Assembly (NCBI GenBank): GCA_026122205.1
Contig: JANCYU010000022.1
Coordinates: 124,001 to 188,000, forward strand
Direction of reading: 5' to 3'
DNA: 64,000 nucleotides
Source of the DNA: Galdieria yellowstonensis
Lineage: Eukaryota > Rhodophyta > Bangiophyceae > Galdieriales > Galdieriaceae
In this document: positions 29,996 to 40,448 of the stretch, piece after piece
How positions within the stretch are numbered: the stretch's first letter is position 1
How the letters are laid out: every line of letters starts with the position of its first letter
Notes under the pieces: model-generated
Seen by the model: only the letters and a program-made list of their open reading frames with translations
Database searches by the model: none
What the model was told of the DNA's origin: nothing
Translations under genes and position numbers: made by a program

Positions 29996-31370
29996 TTACA
30001 AGTCCTCCGAGGAAAGAAAGGAATAGCGTTTCAATTGTGTCGTCATTAGTTGATTTTGATTGTAAAAGGCAGGTTGGCGTTTCAAAACGAGCATATCCCT
30101 AACGAATACCCAGCCACTTCCATTTCCTTGGTCTAGAAAATGAACGATATGTTGAGCGGAATCATCTTGTAAAAGATAAGTCCTCAAACGATCAAAGTCC
30201 CACTGAAACAAATCCTCAACTAGCCTATACCAATATTTTGTTCAAAGCTCTTATACAATAAACCTATAATACCTCTTCAAACCATCATATCCCATTTTCT
30301 GGTACATAATATTATCCGAAAAAGAACAAAAAATTAACATGAGAAATACATAACCCAACAACATAATATCTTGAGCATAATAATAATTGCTTATTGCGGT
30401 TGGAGTTGAAGCTCCAGCATCACAAGCTCGTCGTATAGACTAGCGTCCTCAGCAAGGAAAAACATAAAATGTGGTTGCCTGTACTTACGTCATCATCCAG
30501 AGATGAAAGTCGCTTCGAAAACCCAAAATCACGAAGTTTCACTCTCAACGCACCAACTTGATCCTCTCTTGTAGTATTCAATAACAAGGACTGTGGACCA
30601 AGTGAAAGATGTACAATACGATAACTATGAAGAAACTCCAGACACTCTAAGCTCAATAACATTATCTTCTTCACCCAAGTACAACGAAGTTGATATCTTC
30701 CTTGTGAGAAAAATCGAGCTGCAAACCAAGAACTATTATTTTTACGCAAAGCATACGAAGAAACTGTGGACAAGCCTTCCCAGTCAAAAACCAAAAATAA
30801 GTGGCCAGCTTTTGGAGGATCTAAATACGGAAGTGCTTGTCGCCACCGTACGAGAAAGTCTTCCGTTTCAAAAGTGTCCGGTGCCTCAAAACTTCCTAAT
30901 AATTTCGATAAAGGAAAATCTTCACGACTGGTATCGACTCCATATTCCTCTTCCAGTACTTGAAAAACACTTTTCTCATTATAACCAATTTCTAAAGCTT
31001 CTTTGTGGTATTCTTTTAACAACACTTCTCTTTCTTCTCTCGTATTTGGATATAAAATGGCCTCATAGAGACGACAAGCAAGAGAGCCTGGTTCAACAGT
31101 AACAGCAGGTTCAGTAGGATTCTTCTTCTGATAATATTCCCACTCTACTATTTTCAACAAACTTTGCTTTCCAACTAAACGAAGTATTTCAAAGTCAGAG
31201 GGAACAAAAGTTTTCAGTGCCATTCGACAAACACTGCGTTGAAAACCACGCCTGTGCCTAGTGAATAAACGTCTTTTGTCACAAGACCAACATTTCTTTG
31301 TAGAATATACACTTTGCAAAAAGCAACAAAAAACAGAACTAGGAACACTACTATTACAAAGGATCCACAT
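29996..31370 (-). CDS. Kinase-fold protein with altered catalytic loop, probably plastid
   Basis: Exons 31370-30489, 30439-30273 and 30224-29996 (introns 49 and 48 bp), about 425 residues. The C-lobe keeps KLRDFGFSK (DFG) and a hinge-like HLFLVFDWEGL, but the catalytic loop reads IVHLSLGPQSLLL, with Ser where the HRD Asp belongs. It is therefore a likely pseudokinase. A later hydrophobic helix (DIMLLGYVFLMLIFCSF) matches the kinase alpha-F region. The N-terminus is Ser/Thr/Arg/Lys-rich with few acids, as in a plastid transit peptide. The closest thing I know is a group of plant chloroplast kinase-like proteins; no firm name. Confidence 0.65.
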
Positions 31371-31444
31371 CGATCCTGGAGCAAACGGAGATATGAAGCC
31401 ACAGAGAAATGTCCACAAAAGAATGCTTTATTTGCTTCCATCTT

Positions 31445-32075
31445 TTATCCTTTCCGAGTCTTTTCTAGTCTAAAAATACAAGAATCAGAGTCTACAAGTG
31501 TTTGGCTCAGTGTAAATCGAACACCTCGTTACTATTTGTCAGTATTTCACAGAAGAATGTATGTGAGCCTGTTCATACCGTGACGCTTTTCGTTTACTTC
31601 TCCAAAATAGGAACGATCCAGTGCACAAAATAAACGAGTAACTTGAGGATATCCTTCAGCAACGAAAAAGTCGCGATACAAACAACGACGCACAATCATT
31701 TGATGCGCAACCAACTTATTATTGGAATCCACTTCACTTTCTTGCACAATATCAAAACTACTTCCAAAGTCCCTTTCGATGTTCTCCGCCATACGTTTCA
31801 AAGTTTGCAGCTTATTCAAAGAAACTAGCAACATAAATCGAAGTATCCTACGCGGTGGCTTTCACGAAAAAGAACAGTCAATAAACAACAAGTTACCATT
31901 GCAAACCTGACTTGGAAGAAGACTCCACATCTGCCAAGCCAAATCCTTTTCCAACAATATTCAGTACTCTTTTCTCGTCGGAATCCAAAAGTGGAAGCAA
32001 GGTTCTAGGAAGATAAATACTGAATATGCATCAATAACATAAAGATAGACCGTACTTGTAAGAAGCCAACGCCAT
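31445..32075 (-). CDS. L-2-amino-thiazoline-4-carboxylate hydrolase-like protein
   Basis: Exons 32075-32056, 32004-31897, 31847-31579 and 31524-31445 (introns 49-54 bp), about 158 residues. The second half has CLYRDFFVAEGYPQVTRLFC and, after the last splice, GVRFTLSQTLVDSDSCIFRL, which fits the C-terminal pattern of the bacterial ATC hydrolase family (PF14196): a CxxxxFF helix, then G(V/I)xFxRxxTLAxGxxxCxF. The four-exon model follows from frame and typical intron size. The first exon codes only seven residues, so an upstream exon may be missing. Enzyme activity is not shown by the sequence. Confidence 0.5.
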
Positions 32076-32171
32076 GGAACTCAAATGTCTACAAAGCACT
32101 TGTTACACAAGACTTGAAGCAATTAGCAAACTTACATATGGGCGGCACTTCGCTCGTCTACGATCCGGTCC

Positions 32172-32462
32172 CTATGCTTCCAACATAAACTGTCTATTAT
32201 TGTCAATATCTAACACTTTATAATAAACACGCAACTCATACACTCTTGCTTCCGTCTCAATATTATCACAAATTTCCTTCTCCTTTCCTTTCAACTCGGG
32301 CTGCCTTCTTAAAGGCAAAGTTCGAAAGTAGACGTGACGAAAGGCTCTATTTACTACACTATCAAATATGGCTTGATTTTTGGTGCTGCTTTGGTCACTA
32401 AAAAAGCATTTCTTCACCGTAAAAGAACCAACATTTCTCGCTTGGTTCCAAAAAGAAATCAT
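32172..32462 (-). CDS. Small basic protein, unknown, possibly mitochondrial
   Basis: About 96 residues, single exon from ATG 32462. The first ~25 residues (MISFWNQARNVGSFTVKKCF) have basic and aromatic residues and no acid, like a presequence. The rest is charged (LRRQPELKGKEKEICDNIET) and ends YYKVLDIDNNRQF plus MLEA. It lies 30 bp after the CTF4 stop on the same strand. I do not recognise the family; an exon of a larger gene is possible. Confidence 0.4.
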   Translation of the reverse strand: MISFWNQARNVGSFTVKKCFFSDQSSTKNQAIFDSVVNRAFRHVYFRTLPLRRQPELKGKEKEICDNIETEARVYELRVYYKVLDIDNNRQFMLEA

Positions 32463-32492
32463 TTTCCATTCATCCACAATGACATTGTTATT

Positions 32493-35409
32493 CTAAGTAT
32501 CAAGGCAGTTTGCCATTTCTTGCAGTTTGCGCTTTCTTTCTTGAATCCTCGATGGAGTTACCAAAGCAGATGCACCGATACCTTGTGCTTTGTCTTGAAT
32601 AGCAAGATCTCCTTGTACAACCTGAATAGCTTCTGTACTCTGATTGGCGCGAACAGGTATGTTCTCATTGTTGTTATGTTGTTGTATCGTTGGAGACTCC
32701 GCAGAATCATCCACAAGACAACTTTTCGTTTCCTGAATTTCAGGACATTGATCCATCAATGACTCTACTTTTTGAGCGAGTGCACCTAATTTATGGTGGT
32801 TTGCTACTTGACAGGCAATTTTGTACGCCTTGTAAGAATATAGTCTACTAGCAAAGTCAAATGCTCGAGCAACATGATTGGTTACACAAGAGTCTTCGAA
32901 TAATCTTATGAGGATTTTGTCTAATTTCTTTCTTTTCTCTCCCACCTTGTTGTTTCTAGAAAGACTTGCACATTCCTTGAATTTGCACAAGGTAAGCAAT
33001 TCCCATAAATATTGTTGTTCTAATGGAAGACTCGACTCGGTAAAAGGTAACAAAGGCAATTTCAAGGAAAGACAAGTCAAAGGAGGAGATGCGAAGGCTT
33101 TGGGAGTTTCTTGACCGTTCTTACTACAGGCAATACCAAATAAACTCTCATGATAACAATAACAAGGCCAAAAGGTACAAGAAGAGGAGGTATTTTCTGC
33201 CACGATGGTCTTTTTAATGTTTAGTTTCCATATCGTATATAAAGACAAACATGCTTACCCAACTGTTTCCATGATAAGGAAGAAACATGTACAACTCTTG
33301 TGCTTTAGAAAACGCCAACAATTCTTCAAATGCAGATGCTGTTTCTCGGAATCCTATCCACTGTAAAAAAGATGGCTTGCAAGGAAGGGACATTCGAGAG
33401 GAACGGCTATCCACTAGACCAAAGGAAGATATCTAAGATAAAGTTATGAAATATCGTTTGCTCCAAGAGTTGGTTCTTACCTGGAGACATTCAAATTCAC
33501 ATTTCTCATCCAATCCGGTGTCATCATAGACAATACACAACTGAGACTCTGAGCCTAAAATAGTCAACACACGTTGTTCCAGCTTCAACAAATCGGTTTG
33601 AATCCCAGTGGAAGAAAATATTCGAAGACGAGCTTTGCTAGTGAAGACAGCTGCCCAATGAGACCCAAGTGCAACCAACAGTGGAGTCTCCGAGTCATCG
33701 AGAGAAATTGTCCAATGAGAATCAAAAGTCCAAGAAGAAGAAAGATTGCGATAGAAAATGATATTCCGACTGTCTTCTTCAAGTTCTCTTTTTTTGGCAG
33801 CCAATATCACAGCAACAGAATTCAGACAGCCAAGTGAGAATCCTAAATTACAAGATACATTCATGAATCCAAATAAGATAAGAACAACTAACCATAATGA
33901 TCCGTAAAGCGCAAAGGCTTCATCGAAGTGTCAGAAAATTCTATCTCTATTGTATAATGCGATTCTACATCTCTAGAGATAAGTTTTCCTGTTCTATTCC
34001 AACAGAAAATGGAATGAGATCCATCAAAAGGTGTTGAAGATATCATGAAATGTCTAGGTGAACATTTTGAGGGAAAGTAATCTTTGGGAAGCATTGTTTC
34101 CTCAGGTTGTTCTTCCATACTTGTGCTGCTGTTTAAAGAAATTTCATCTTCGAGCAAAATATCGTTCTCTTCCTCTTGGTTCTCCGTCGCAATGGCATCC
34201 TCGTTGTCCATTGGTTCATTAGGATTCAACTCTCCACTTGTTCTGGAATCGTGAGAGACTTTTCCATTTTCAGTAGAATCATGGATTACTTTACGAACAG
34301 GAACTTGTTCCACTCGAGTCAACTGTCCTGCGCCATCTACTGCAACAAAGCCATTCCATTTTGGATGCCAAACAATGCTTTCTATGGGATGCTCATCTCC
34401 GCCCCAATAAGCAACCACTTGAATATCTTTCGCATAACGCATCAAAAATATTTTTCCATTTTCACAACCACAAAGAATATCATCTGTTTGTGACCTCCAA
34501 CTTAGACAAGTTATTTTCACAGATGTGGCTACGTCGGAAAAGCTTCGTTTTACTTTCCAGGACTCTCTTTCCAGGAATACTTGTACATGTTAATTCGCAT
34601 TTCCTATCAACCAACTTAGGCCTACCTAATTCCTTTGTATTCGTGGATAACACAAGCAAACTACCGTCGAATCTCCAGTCAGCAGAAATAGCATGATTAT
34701 ATATAGTGGAGACACAGGCATTCTGATTCAAAGACCACAAACCAACTGCTCCTCTTTCTCCAATGCTCAGGAAATAATCTCCAAGTGGATCGACTACCAA
34801 TTCTCTTATTGCCTGCATTGGAGCATTTTCAGAAGCAATCGATACAGTTCTATCTGCAATATCTATCACCTGTAAAAAACAAGGTAAGATATTTCTTATA
34901 GACATATTGCAGCAGTAAGTTGAGCTTACTCGAACGACACCAGGTTCTTCGCCGGCAACAAACACATAAATACCACTACAGGAAAAGGCACAACACCAAA
35001 TAGCGCCACTTGTTCTCGTCAAGACACATTCCAACTCTGCAGCGTCTTCTTTCCGATGGAATAGACGAAGATAACCTTCCTTATCACCTGTCACCAACTT
35101 GGGAACAATATTACTGGCAGATATAGCAAGTATCTAAAGAAGAACGAATTTTAATTATTCTATGTATCCAATTGATTTGCAGCGTACATCTTCTCTATGC
35201 GGATAAGTTATCTGAAACTTTCTAGGAAAGCTTTTCTCCTTTGTTTCTCCATATTGCCACTTAAAAGCTCTTACAGTAGCATCTGATCCACAAGTATAAA
35301 TAATACTAGTATCTTCTTGTGCACAATAAGTAACTGCCAAGTCTGTTTTCCCCGGTGTGTGAGCGTATTTCCAAGTTAGTCGTTGCTCCGCTGTTGTTGC
35401 TGCAGACAT
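32493..35409 (-). CDS. CTF4: CTF4/AND-1 (WDHD1) replisome hub protein
   Basis: Exons 35409-35188, 35133-34930, 34869-34626, 34579-33893, 33842-33481, 33432-33259 and 33209-32493; about 869 residues. It links the CMG helicase to DNA polymerase alpha at replication forks. The N-terminal WD40 propeller (residues 1-~245) shows repeat strands such as IIYTCGSDATVRAFKWQ, GDYFLSIGERGAVGLWSL and DILCGCENGKIFLMRY. An acidic linker follows, then the SepB/Ctf4 second propeller, and a helical end with LWELLTLCKFKECASL and a basic tail. Short acceptor choices at 34579 and 33209 keep frame and the fold. Confidence 0.85.
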
Positions 35410-35413
35410 TGAA

Positions 35414-35453
35414 AATTCCCGCGCAATGAAATCTAATCGGAAATTTTCCCGCC
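35414..35453. promoter_or_regulatory. Two E2F/DP-like sites at the CTF4-NPRL2 divergent promoter
   Basis: ATTCCCGCGC (about 35415-35424) and TTTTCCCGCC (35444-35453) lie within 45 bp of the CTF4 ATG. Both fit the E2F/DP consensus TTTSSCGC or its complement. CTF4 is an S-phase gene, so G1/S control is plausible. Confidence 0.5.
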
Positions 35454-35583
35454 CGAGCTATAATCGCCTAGAACAAAGACAGAGACAGAGAGAGAAAGAA
35501 AAACGAAAGAATATCTTATAAACTCGAGTCATCCAAAATATTGGCCAGAGACGATATTGGCCAAGTTGGTTGGATAGCGCAAA

Positions 35584-37041
35584 ATGTCGTTGGTGACGCC
35601 AACTTTTCGAAAGATATCTTCTGTGTTTCTTGCAGAGTTTGATAACGTAGCTGGTCCACGCAACAGTATATGTGTCCAGCCTCAATCAGCTCAACCGTTA
35701 CCTGCCGAAGTTTTCGATCAAGTTTACGAATTCTTGATACCGAAGCGTTCGCTCTATGGTCAGATAGTTTCCGTACAAATCGATAGTTTCTCATTTATCG
35801 GGAAGCCTACTCAAGTACAAGGTAGTCAATATAAACGCAATGCCTACTTATTTAATATTGGTTTCGTGCTGGAGTCTTCACCTGAACAACACCCTTTTAT
35901 TATCCGTGATATGTCGCCTGTGGTTTTAAAACTTTCAGACGAGTTGCTTTCTTTAGAACAAGAAAGGGGTCTACTCTCGAGACAAGACTGGCAGTCGAAA
36001 ACTACTTTGAGAACAAAGTTGACAAAGATGGTCAACCAACTTTATGAAAAAGGTAGCCATTTTCTAGTTTTTGATGCTAGTCATGCAGTCTATTTGAAGG
36101 TTCTTTCTTGCGCTTTGAAATATAATCCAAAGGCTTGTAGTATACTTCATATTGGCCAGCGCCTAAGGTTAGATCACGTTCCTGTAGCTATACGTCCGCC
36201 TATGTCTGTAAGACAGTTTGCCTCACACGTTGACCCTTGTACCAAGAATATTAGCCTGCATATCAATGGAGTTTATTGTATCAATCAAATTGCTTCACTC
36301 ACTAGACTTGAAAGAGAAATAGTGTTTCGTAGCATTCGTCTATTGTTAGATGCTGGTATGATAAGGTGCATCGATCTTTTTCGCTTTCAAAACAAATACG
36401 AACCTACCAACAAACTACAACTTGTGAAAGATGATGTTTCATTTTGGGAACAGTGTCATCGTTTAGTATCCAACTATTCGAAAAGAACTAAGGACCTTAC
36501 CAGGCAAAAGGATTTAAGAAGGGTACCATCTGGAGAACGTTGGTTAGAGTCCGTGCCTGAACGTTCGCTGTCCTTTGGCGATACGCATTCTCGTTCTTGT
36601 AGGATGAAGACGAGTTCCGATATTCATCATCAATATCATCCAATAGTTAAATATTATTATTTATATCATTCACTCCATCGAAGGGAGACGGTGGAGCAGT
36701 TTGTCGAATCCCACAAGGAAGAGCTTGAAACTGTCGATATACGAAAGTGGATCGCATTTGGTGTGCTGACAGGAATTATTCATAGAATATATGAATATCC
36801 TATATGTATAAGAGAATCTTGTTTGCCTAGCATTGCCTCTTCATTGCAGAGACAAGTGGAGACCGATCATCGATCAGGTGTTCAAATAGACACGGCAAGG
36901 TTACGTGAATTGCTAAATGGAAGACATTGTACAGATGAATTGGGATGCTTATTGAATGTTTCCTTGAGGACATTGGAAACAATTCTGTACAAGTATTCCA
37001 AAGATATTCAAATATGGTGGATAGGTGAAGGTCAAGAATAG
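35584..37041 (+). CDS. NPRL2: Nitrogen permease regulator 2-like protein (GATOR1 subunit)
   Basis: Single exon, 485 residues. NPRL2 with NPRL3 and DEPDC5 forms GATOR1, which turns off TORC1 when amino acids are short. The start FLAEFDNVAGPRNSICVQ, then VYEFLIPKRSLYGQIV and YKRNAYLFNIGFVLE are the longin-domain blocks of NPRL2. The Arg-finger region of human NPRL2 cannot be checked by eye. Start ATG 35584 gives a full-length protein and sits 174 bp from the CTF4 ATG. Confidence 0.92.
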   Translation: MSLVTPTFRKISSVFLAEFDNVAGPRNSICVQPQSAQPLPAEVFDQVYEFLIPKRSLYGQIVSVQIDSFSFIGKPTQVQGSQYKRNAYLFNIGFVLESSPEQHPFIIRDMSPVVLKLSDELLSLEQERGLLSRQDWQSKTTLRTKLTKMVNQLYEKGSHFLVFDASHAVYLKVLSCALKYNPKACSILHIGQRLRLDHVPVAIRPPMSVRQFASHVDPCTKNISLHINGVYCINQIASLTRLEREIVFRSIRLLLDAGMIRCIDLFRFQNKYEPTNKLQLVKDDVSFWEQCHRLVSNYSKRTKDLTRQKDLRRVPSGERWLESVPERSLSFGDTHSRSCRMKTSSDIHHQYHPIVKYYYLYHSLHRRETVEQFVESHKEELETVDIRKWIAFGVLTGIIHRIYEYPICIRESCLPSIASSLQRQVETDHRSGVQIDTARLRELLNGRHCTDELGCLLNVSLRTLETILYKYSKDIQIWWIGEGQE

Positions 37042-37170
37042 CCACCAGAGAATAGATGATATTTATCAAACACACCAAAACACACAAACAAAACACACAG
37101 AATAAACGAGGCAGTTGTCGAAACCAAAATTTCCTCCTTTACATAAAAGACCAAAAGCCTCGATTATTCT

Positions 37171-38568
37171 CTAAGAAAAAAAATTCAAAGCCTCATCCGC
37201 ACTACGACAAGCTTTCAACTTTTCCACGTCCACAACAGGACGCTCTCTGGCAATTCGTTCGATTTTCTTTTCTTCCTCAGGAGTTGCACTTTCAGTAAAG
37301 GTTCCAACCACTTGATGATTAGGCTTTATCCAAACCGCAAATAACTTGGGATTCATTTCTCCAAATAACAAACAAGTGGCATCTTTGGGATTATCTCCAT
37401 AAAACTTCCAACTCTTATCAAACACTCTCGAATAGAAAAATGGCAAATAATCGTAAGCTTCTTGAGAACCAAAAATAACATCCACTGCATGCGTAGCCAT
37501 TTGTCTCGCATTGCCAACATGTTCCACTCTTTCGAGACGATTCTCATACATTTTCAAAGGAAATGTGGCAACATCGCCAACTGCAAAAATGTTGGAGTCG
37601 CTGGTCTGCAATTGGGCATTTACTAAGAAACCTCGTTGTTCCATTTTCAAAAAAGGTTCCAAAAGTTTCGTATTTGGCTTGGCACCAATACCAACTACTA
37701 CCAATTCAGTCTTCAGTTCGCTTCCATCCGTCAAAACAACTCCAGTGACATGGCCCTTGTCATTTCCCACAAAAGACTTGCATGAAAGTCCTTTCAGTAT
37801 CTTAACTCCCTTTTTCTGATAAAAGTCTTCATAAAATTTGGCAATTTCAGGAGTAAAGAGTCGTTCCATCATATGTGCTTCTGGAAACACCATAGTACAC
37901 GACACTTGATTTTGCGCAAGAGCTGCTGCTACTTCCATTCCAATATATCCACCGCCAATCACAACAGCTTCCTTTCCTTTCTGTGCTTGAATAGCATCAT
38001 AAAGTTTCTCTGCATCGTGTATATTACGAAGATAATGAATGCCTTGATAATCTGCACCAGGGAAACCAAGATCACTAAACTTCATTGCCGAACATCCTGT
38101 TGCAACAACCAACTTATCGTACGAAATTGTATCTCCTGAAGACAACTTCAAGGTCTTTGTAGAAGGATCGACACTAGTAACTGCATTGGAAAGCAACAAA
38201 TCAATGCCGTGTTCTTGATACCACTCTGGTGGTAAACGTTCTCCCCCCGAACCCTTTTAAACAAACTTTAGGCAAAACAGATAAAGCCGAAAGATAATAA
38301 CATACCACACAAGTATGAAAACCTGGAAGTCTTGCAGGCGGGTTTCCAATCAGGAACCCCTTGGAAAGTGCAGGTCTCTCATAAGGAGCGACGCCCTCGT
38401 CCGAAACAATAGCAAGTTCCCCTTTCCCAAGTCCTTTCTCTACAAAAGCACGAGCAGCATAACCAGCTAAAGCAGTTGAGAGTTTGTTAAAAATAACAAA
38501 AGGCGTCGAACGTTCTTACCTGAAACGCCACCACCTAAAATGACATATCGATAGTTTTTGGCAGCCAT
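37171..38568 (-). CDS. MDHAR: Monodehydroascorbate reductase
   Basis: Exons 38568-38520, 38466-38306 and 38253-37171 (introns 53 and 52 bp), 430 residues. It reduces the monodehydroascorbate radical with NAD(P)H and FAD in the ascorbate cycle. The FAD loop is YRYVILGGGVSAGYAARAF, the NADH loop is AVVIGGGYIGMEVAAAL, and the second FAD block is SNIFAVGDVATFPL. The family PYERPALSKGFL segment is also present. As written it lacks a transit peptide and would be cytosolic. An upstream exon at 38895-38792 can splice in frame onto this ATG and would add a hydrophobic N-terminus. Confidence 0.94.
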
Positions 38569-38791
38569 ACTGAACAAAAGAGAAATTGAGTATATTTTAC
38601 ATTCCACCGTGGTAGGTTCCGTTGTTCAAGTTTCGTTCGACTTTATCAAATAAACAAATACAATTGATTATGATGCATAACTTGTTCGGAGTGAACAAAC
38701 TAGGATCGACAAATATACGCTGTTCTTTACTTGGTTTACCAGAGTATTTGTGGTGGAAACTTGAAGTGCGGAACCAAACTTAAATACATAC

Positions 38792-38895
38792 CTGTTCTTT
38801 CCTTGATTAAATATAAAACGCTTTCCACTAAAATAAACTCCTGCAATCCCAGCAGCTGCTAAACTAGCGGACAACAGACTAGTAAGTCTTTTCAT
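38792..38895 (-). CDS. Possible alternative first exon of MDHAR, or separate small gene
   Basis: ATG at 38895 opens a frame of 34 codons plus two bases, ending at a GTATGT donor (38791). A TTTGTTCAG acceptor one base before the MDHAR ATG matches the phase, so the exon would add ~35 residues: basic start, a hydrophobic stretch (LLSASLAAAGIAGVYFSG) and KRFIFNQGKNS. The 222 bp intron is longer than usual here. If not spliced, it codes a 75-residue protein ending at 38668. Confidence 0.35.
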
Positions 38896-38970
38896 ATTTG
38901 TTTTATTGCCAAACAATCGAGTCCCAAAAGCAGCCCAGCGCACTCTTGTCGTCCAATGGCAACGGAGCGT

Positions 38971-40078
38971 TTATGGAGTCTCCTCTCCTTCCAGCGACTT
39001 GCTTCGATTTCCAAACAGTCTCGAAAGTATATTATCCACAACATTCACAAGACCGTGAACAAGCGCCAAATGTTTTTGTTTCTTGAAACTAGTCTTCACA
39101 ACTTGAGAGTTGACATTTAGACTCATTTGTTCCAATTTTTTCTCCAGACTTTCTATTTGTTCATTTTTGACAGCAATAATTGCTTGTTGACACTCAATAA
39201 TGGAATCTTTCTCATATAAAGTCACTTCATGACGACCCACTATTTCAGGAAGCTTGTCGTAACTACTTTGAATGCTTTCTAGATAGTTCAGATTCTGTTG
39301 CATCACAGAGACAATGGCAGATAAAATATCTCGCATCATTTCTGGTCTTAAATATGGACTAGAAGAGTTGCCTATTTCATCCAAAGTTTCTAAAATGCCA
39401 ACGAATGGATCAGAAACTTGGTGAGAAGCGGTCAATGTTTCATTTGCAGTCAAAGCCTTTGCTTCTAGATTTTCCATTGCTGTCCATTGTAAAGCAAAAA
39501 TGTCTCGTATGGATGCTAGTTGCTCGCAAATATCTCGAATGTGTTGTTCTTCTATCGCCTGACTCTGTTTGGAGTCGCTTGTTTCGTTCTCATTGCGTGA
39601 GACTCCAGTATTGGCATTTTCTAGCTTTTTCCAAGCTTCTTCAAGTTGAAACTGCTTATGATACAGCTGGTCCTTTAATTGCTGAATATATCTGTCCTTT
39701 TCCATGTGTTCCTTTCGTATGGACTCTAAATCTTTTGAGAAAATGTTAGGACCCAGACAATGGTAATAAGTTTCCAAGCACCTGCCTAACTTCAACTCTT
39801 TCAAGCTTTCAATCAACAAGTCATTTTTATTCGAGTTTTCTTTCGGTACACCAGTGCTCTGCTCAGTGGTGGTGGAGTTGTTGTACTCCTTCAAGGGAGA
39901 TATCGTGACAACTTTATCTTCCTTGCTATCAGAAGAAGCAAGTAACGAGGATGTACTATATAACAACTTTCAGGTAAATAATATATAAAAAGTCACCAAC
40001 TTGCCAAGATAGAACGGGATGGCTTTCAGAAGTATAATACAGTTTCGAACGGTTCCTCGTTGGGACGTTTCTCAACAT
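38971..40078 (-). CDS. Coiled-coil protein of unknown function
   Basis: Proposed exons 40078-40001 and 39966-38971, about 357 residues. The long exon has no internal ATG before residue ~113, so an upstream exon is needed; the one given joins in frame through a short 34 bp intron with a weak GTTGGT donor. Heptad-rich segments lie at residues ~85-120 (MEKDRYIQQLKDQLYHKQFQ) and ~270-320. The very C-terminus carries a short amphipathic or hydrophobic stretch near VHGLVNVVDNILSRLF. It looks like a vesicle-tether or cytoskeletal coiled coil, but no family is certain. Confidence 0.5.
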
Positions 40079-40448
40079 TTTAATTTCAAATGCGAAATGG
40101 CCAGCCGTGGCGCCAAGTCTCCAACGACCCCAAAACTACTTGGCAATAATACACAAGCTACTTTTGTACATATTTGTGTCACATGAAGTGGAAATGAGGG
40201 AAAAATTATTTCAGCATATAAACTGAAAATATCGACGCTTGTAGGTGAATATTATAGTTTCGTGATACAAAAGATGGTAATATTTTAATGTTTCTTGAAA
40301 TATCATAGAAATCTGATTAAAAACTCTTCAGTCTAAAGTTTTGGATCCAAGTTATCGATAGTTGACCAACCTTTTGTGTCTATTGCTGCCAAGTAAATTT
40401 TATGTTTTTATATTCTGCTGTCGTTGGATTTGAAGAGGCGAGAGAGAG
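40079..40448. other. Divergent promoter region, 370 bp
   Basis: AT-rich spacer between two divergent ATGs. It holds a GGCGCCAA element at 40109-40116, 31 bp upstream of the coiled-coil gene start, of the same kind as the E2F-like motifs elsewhere in the window. No coding frame or RNA gene seen. Confidence 0.45.
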
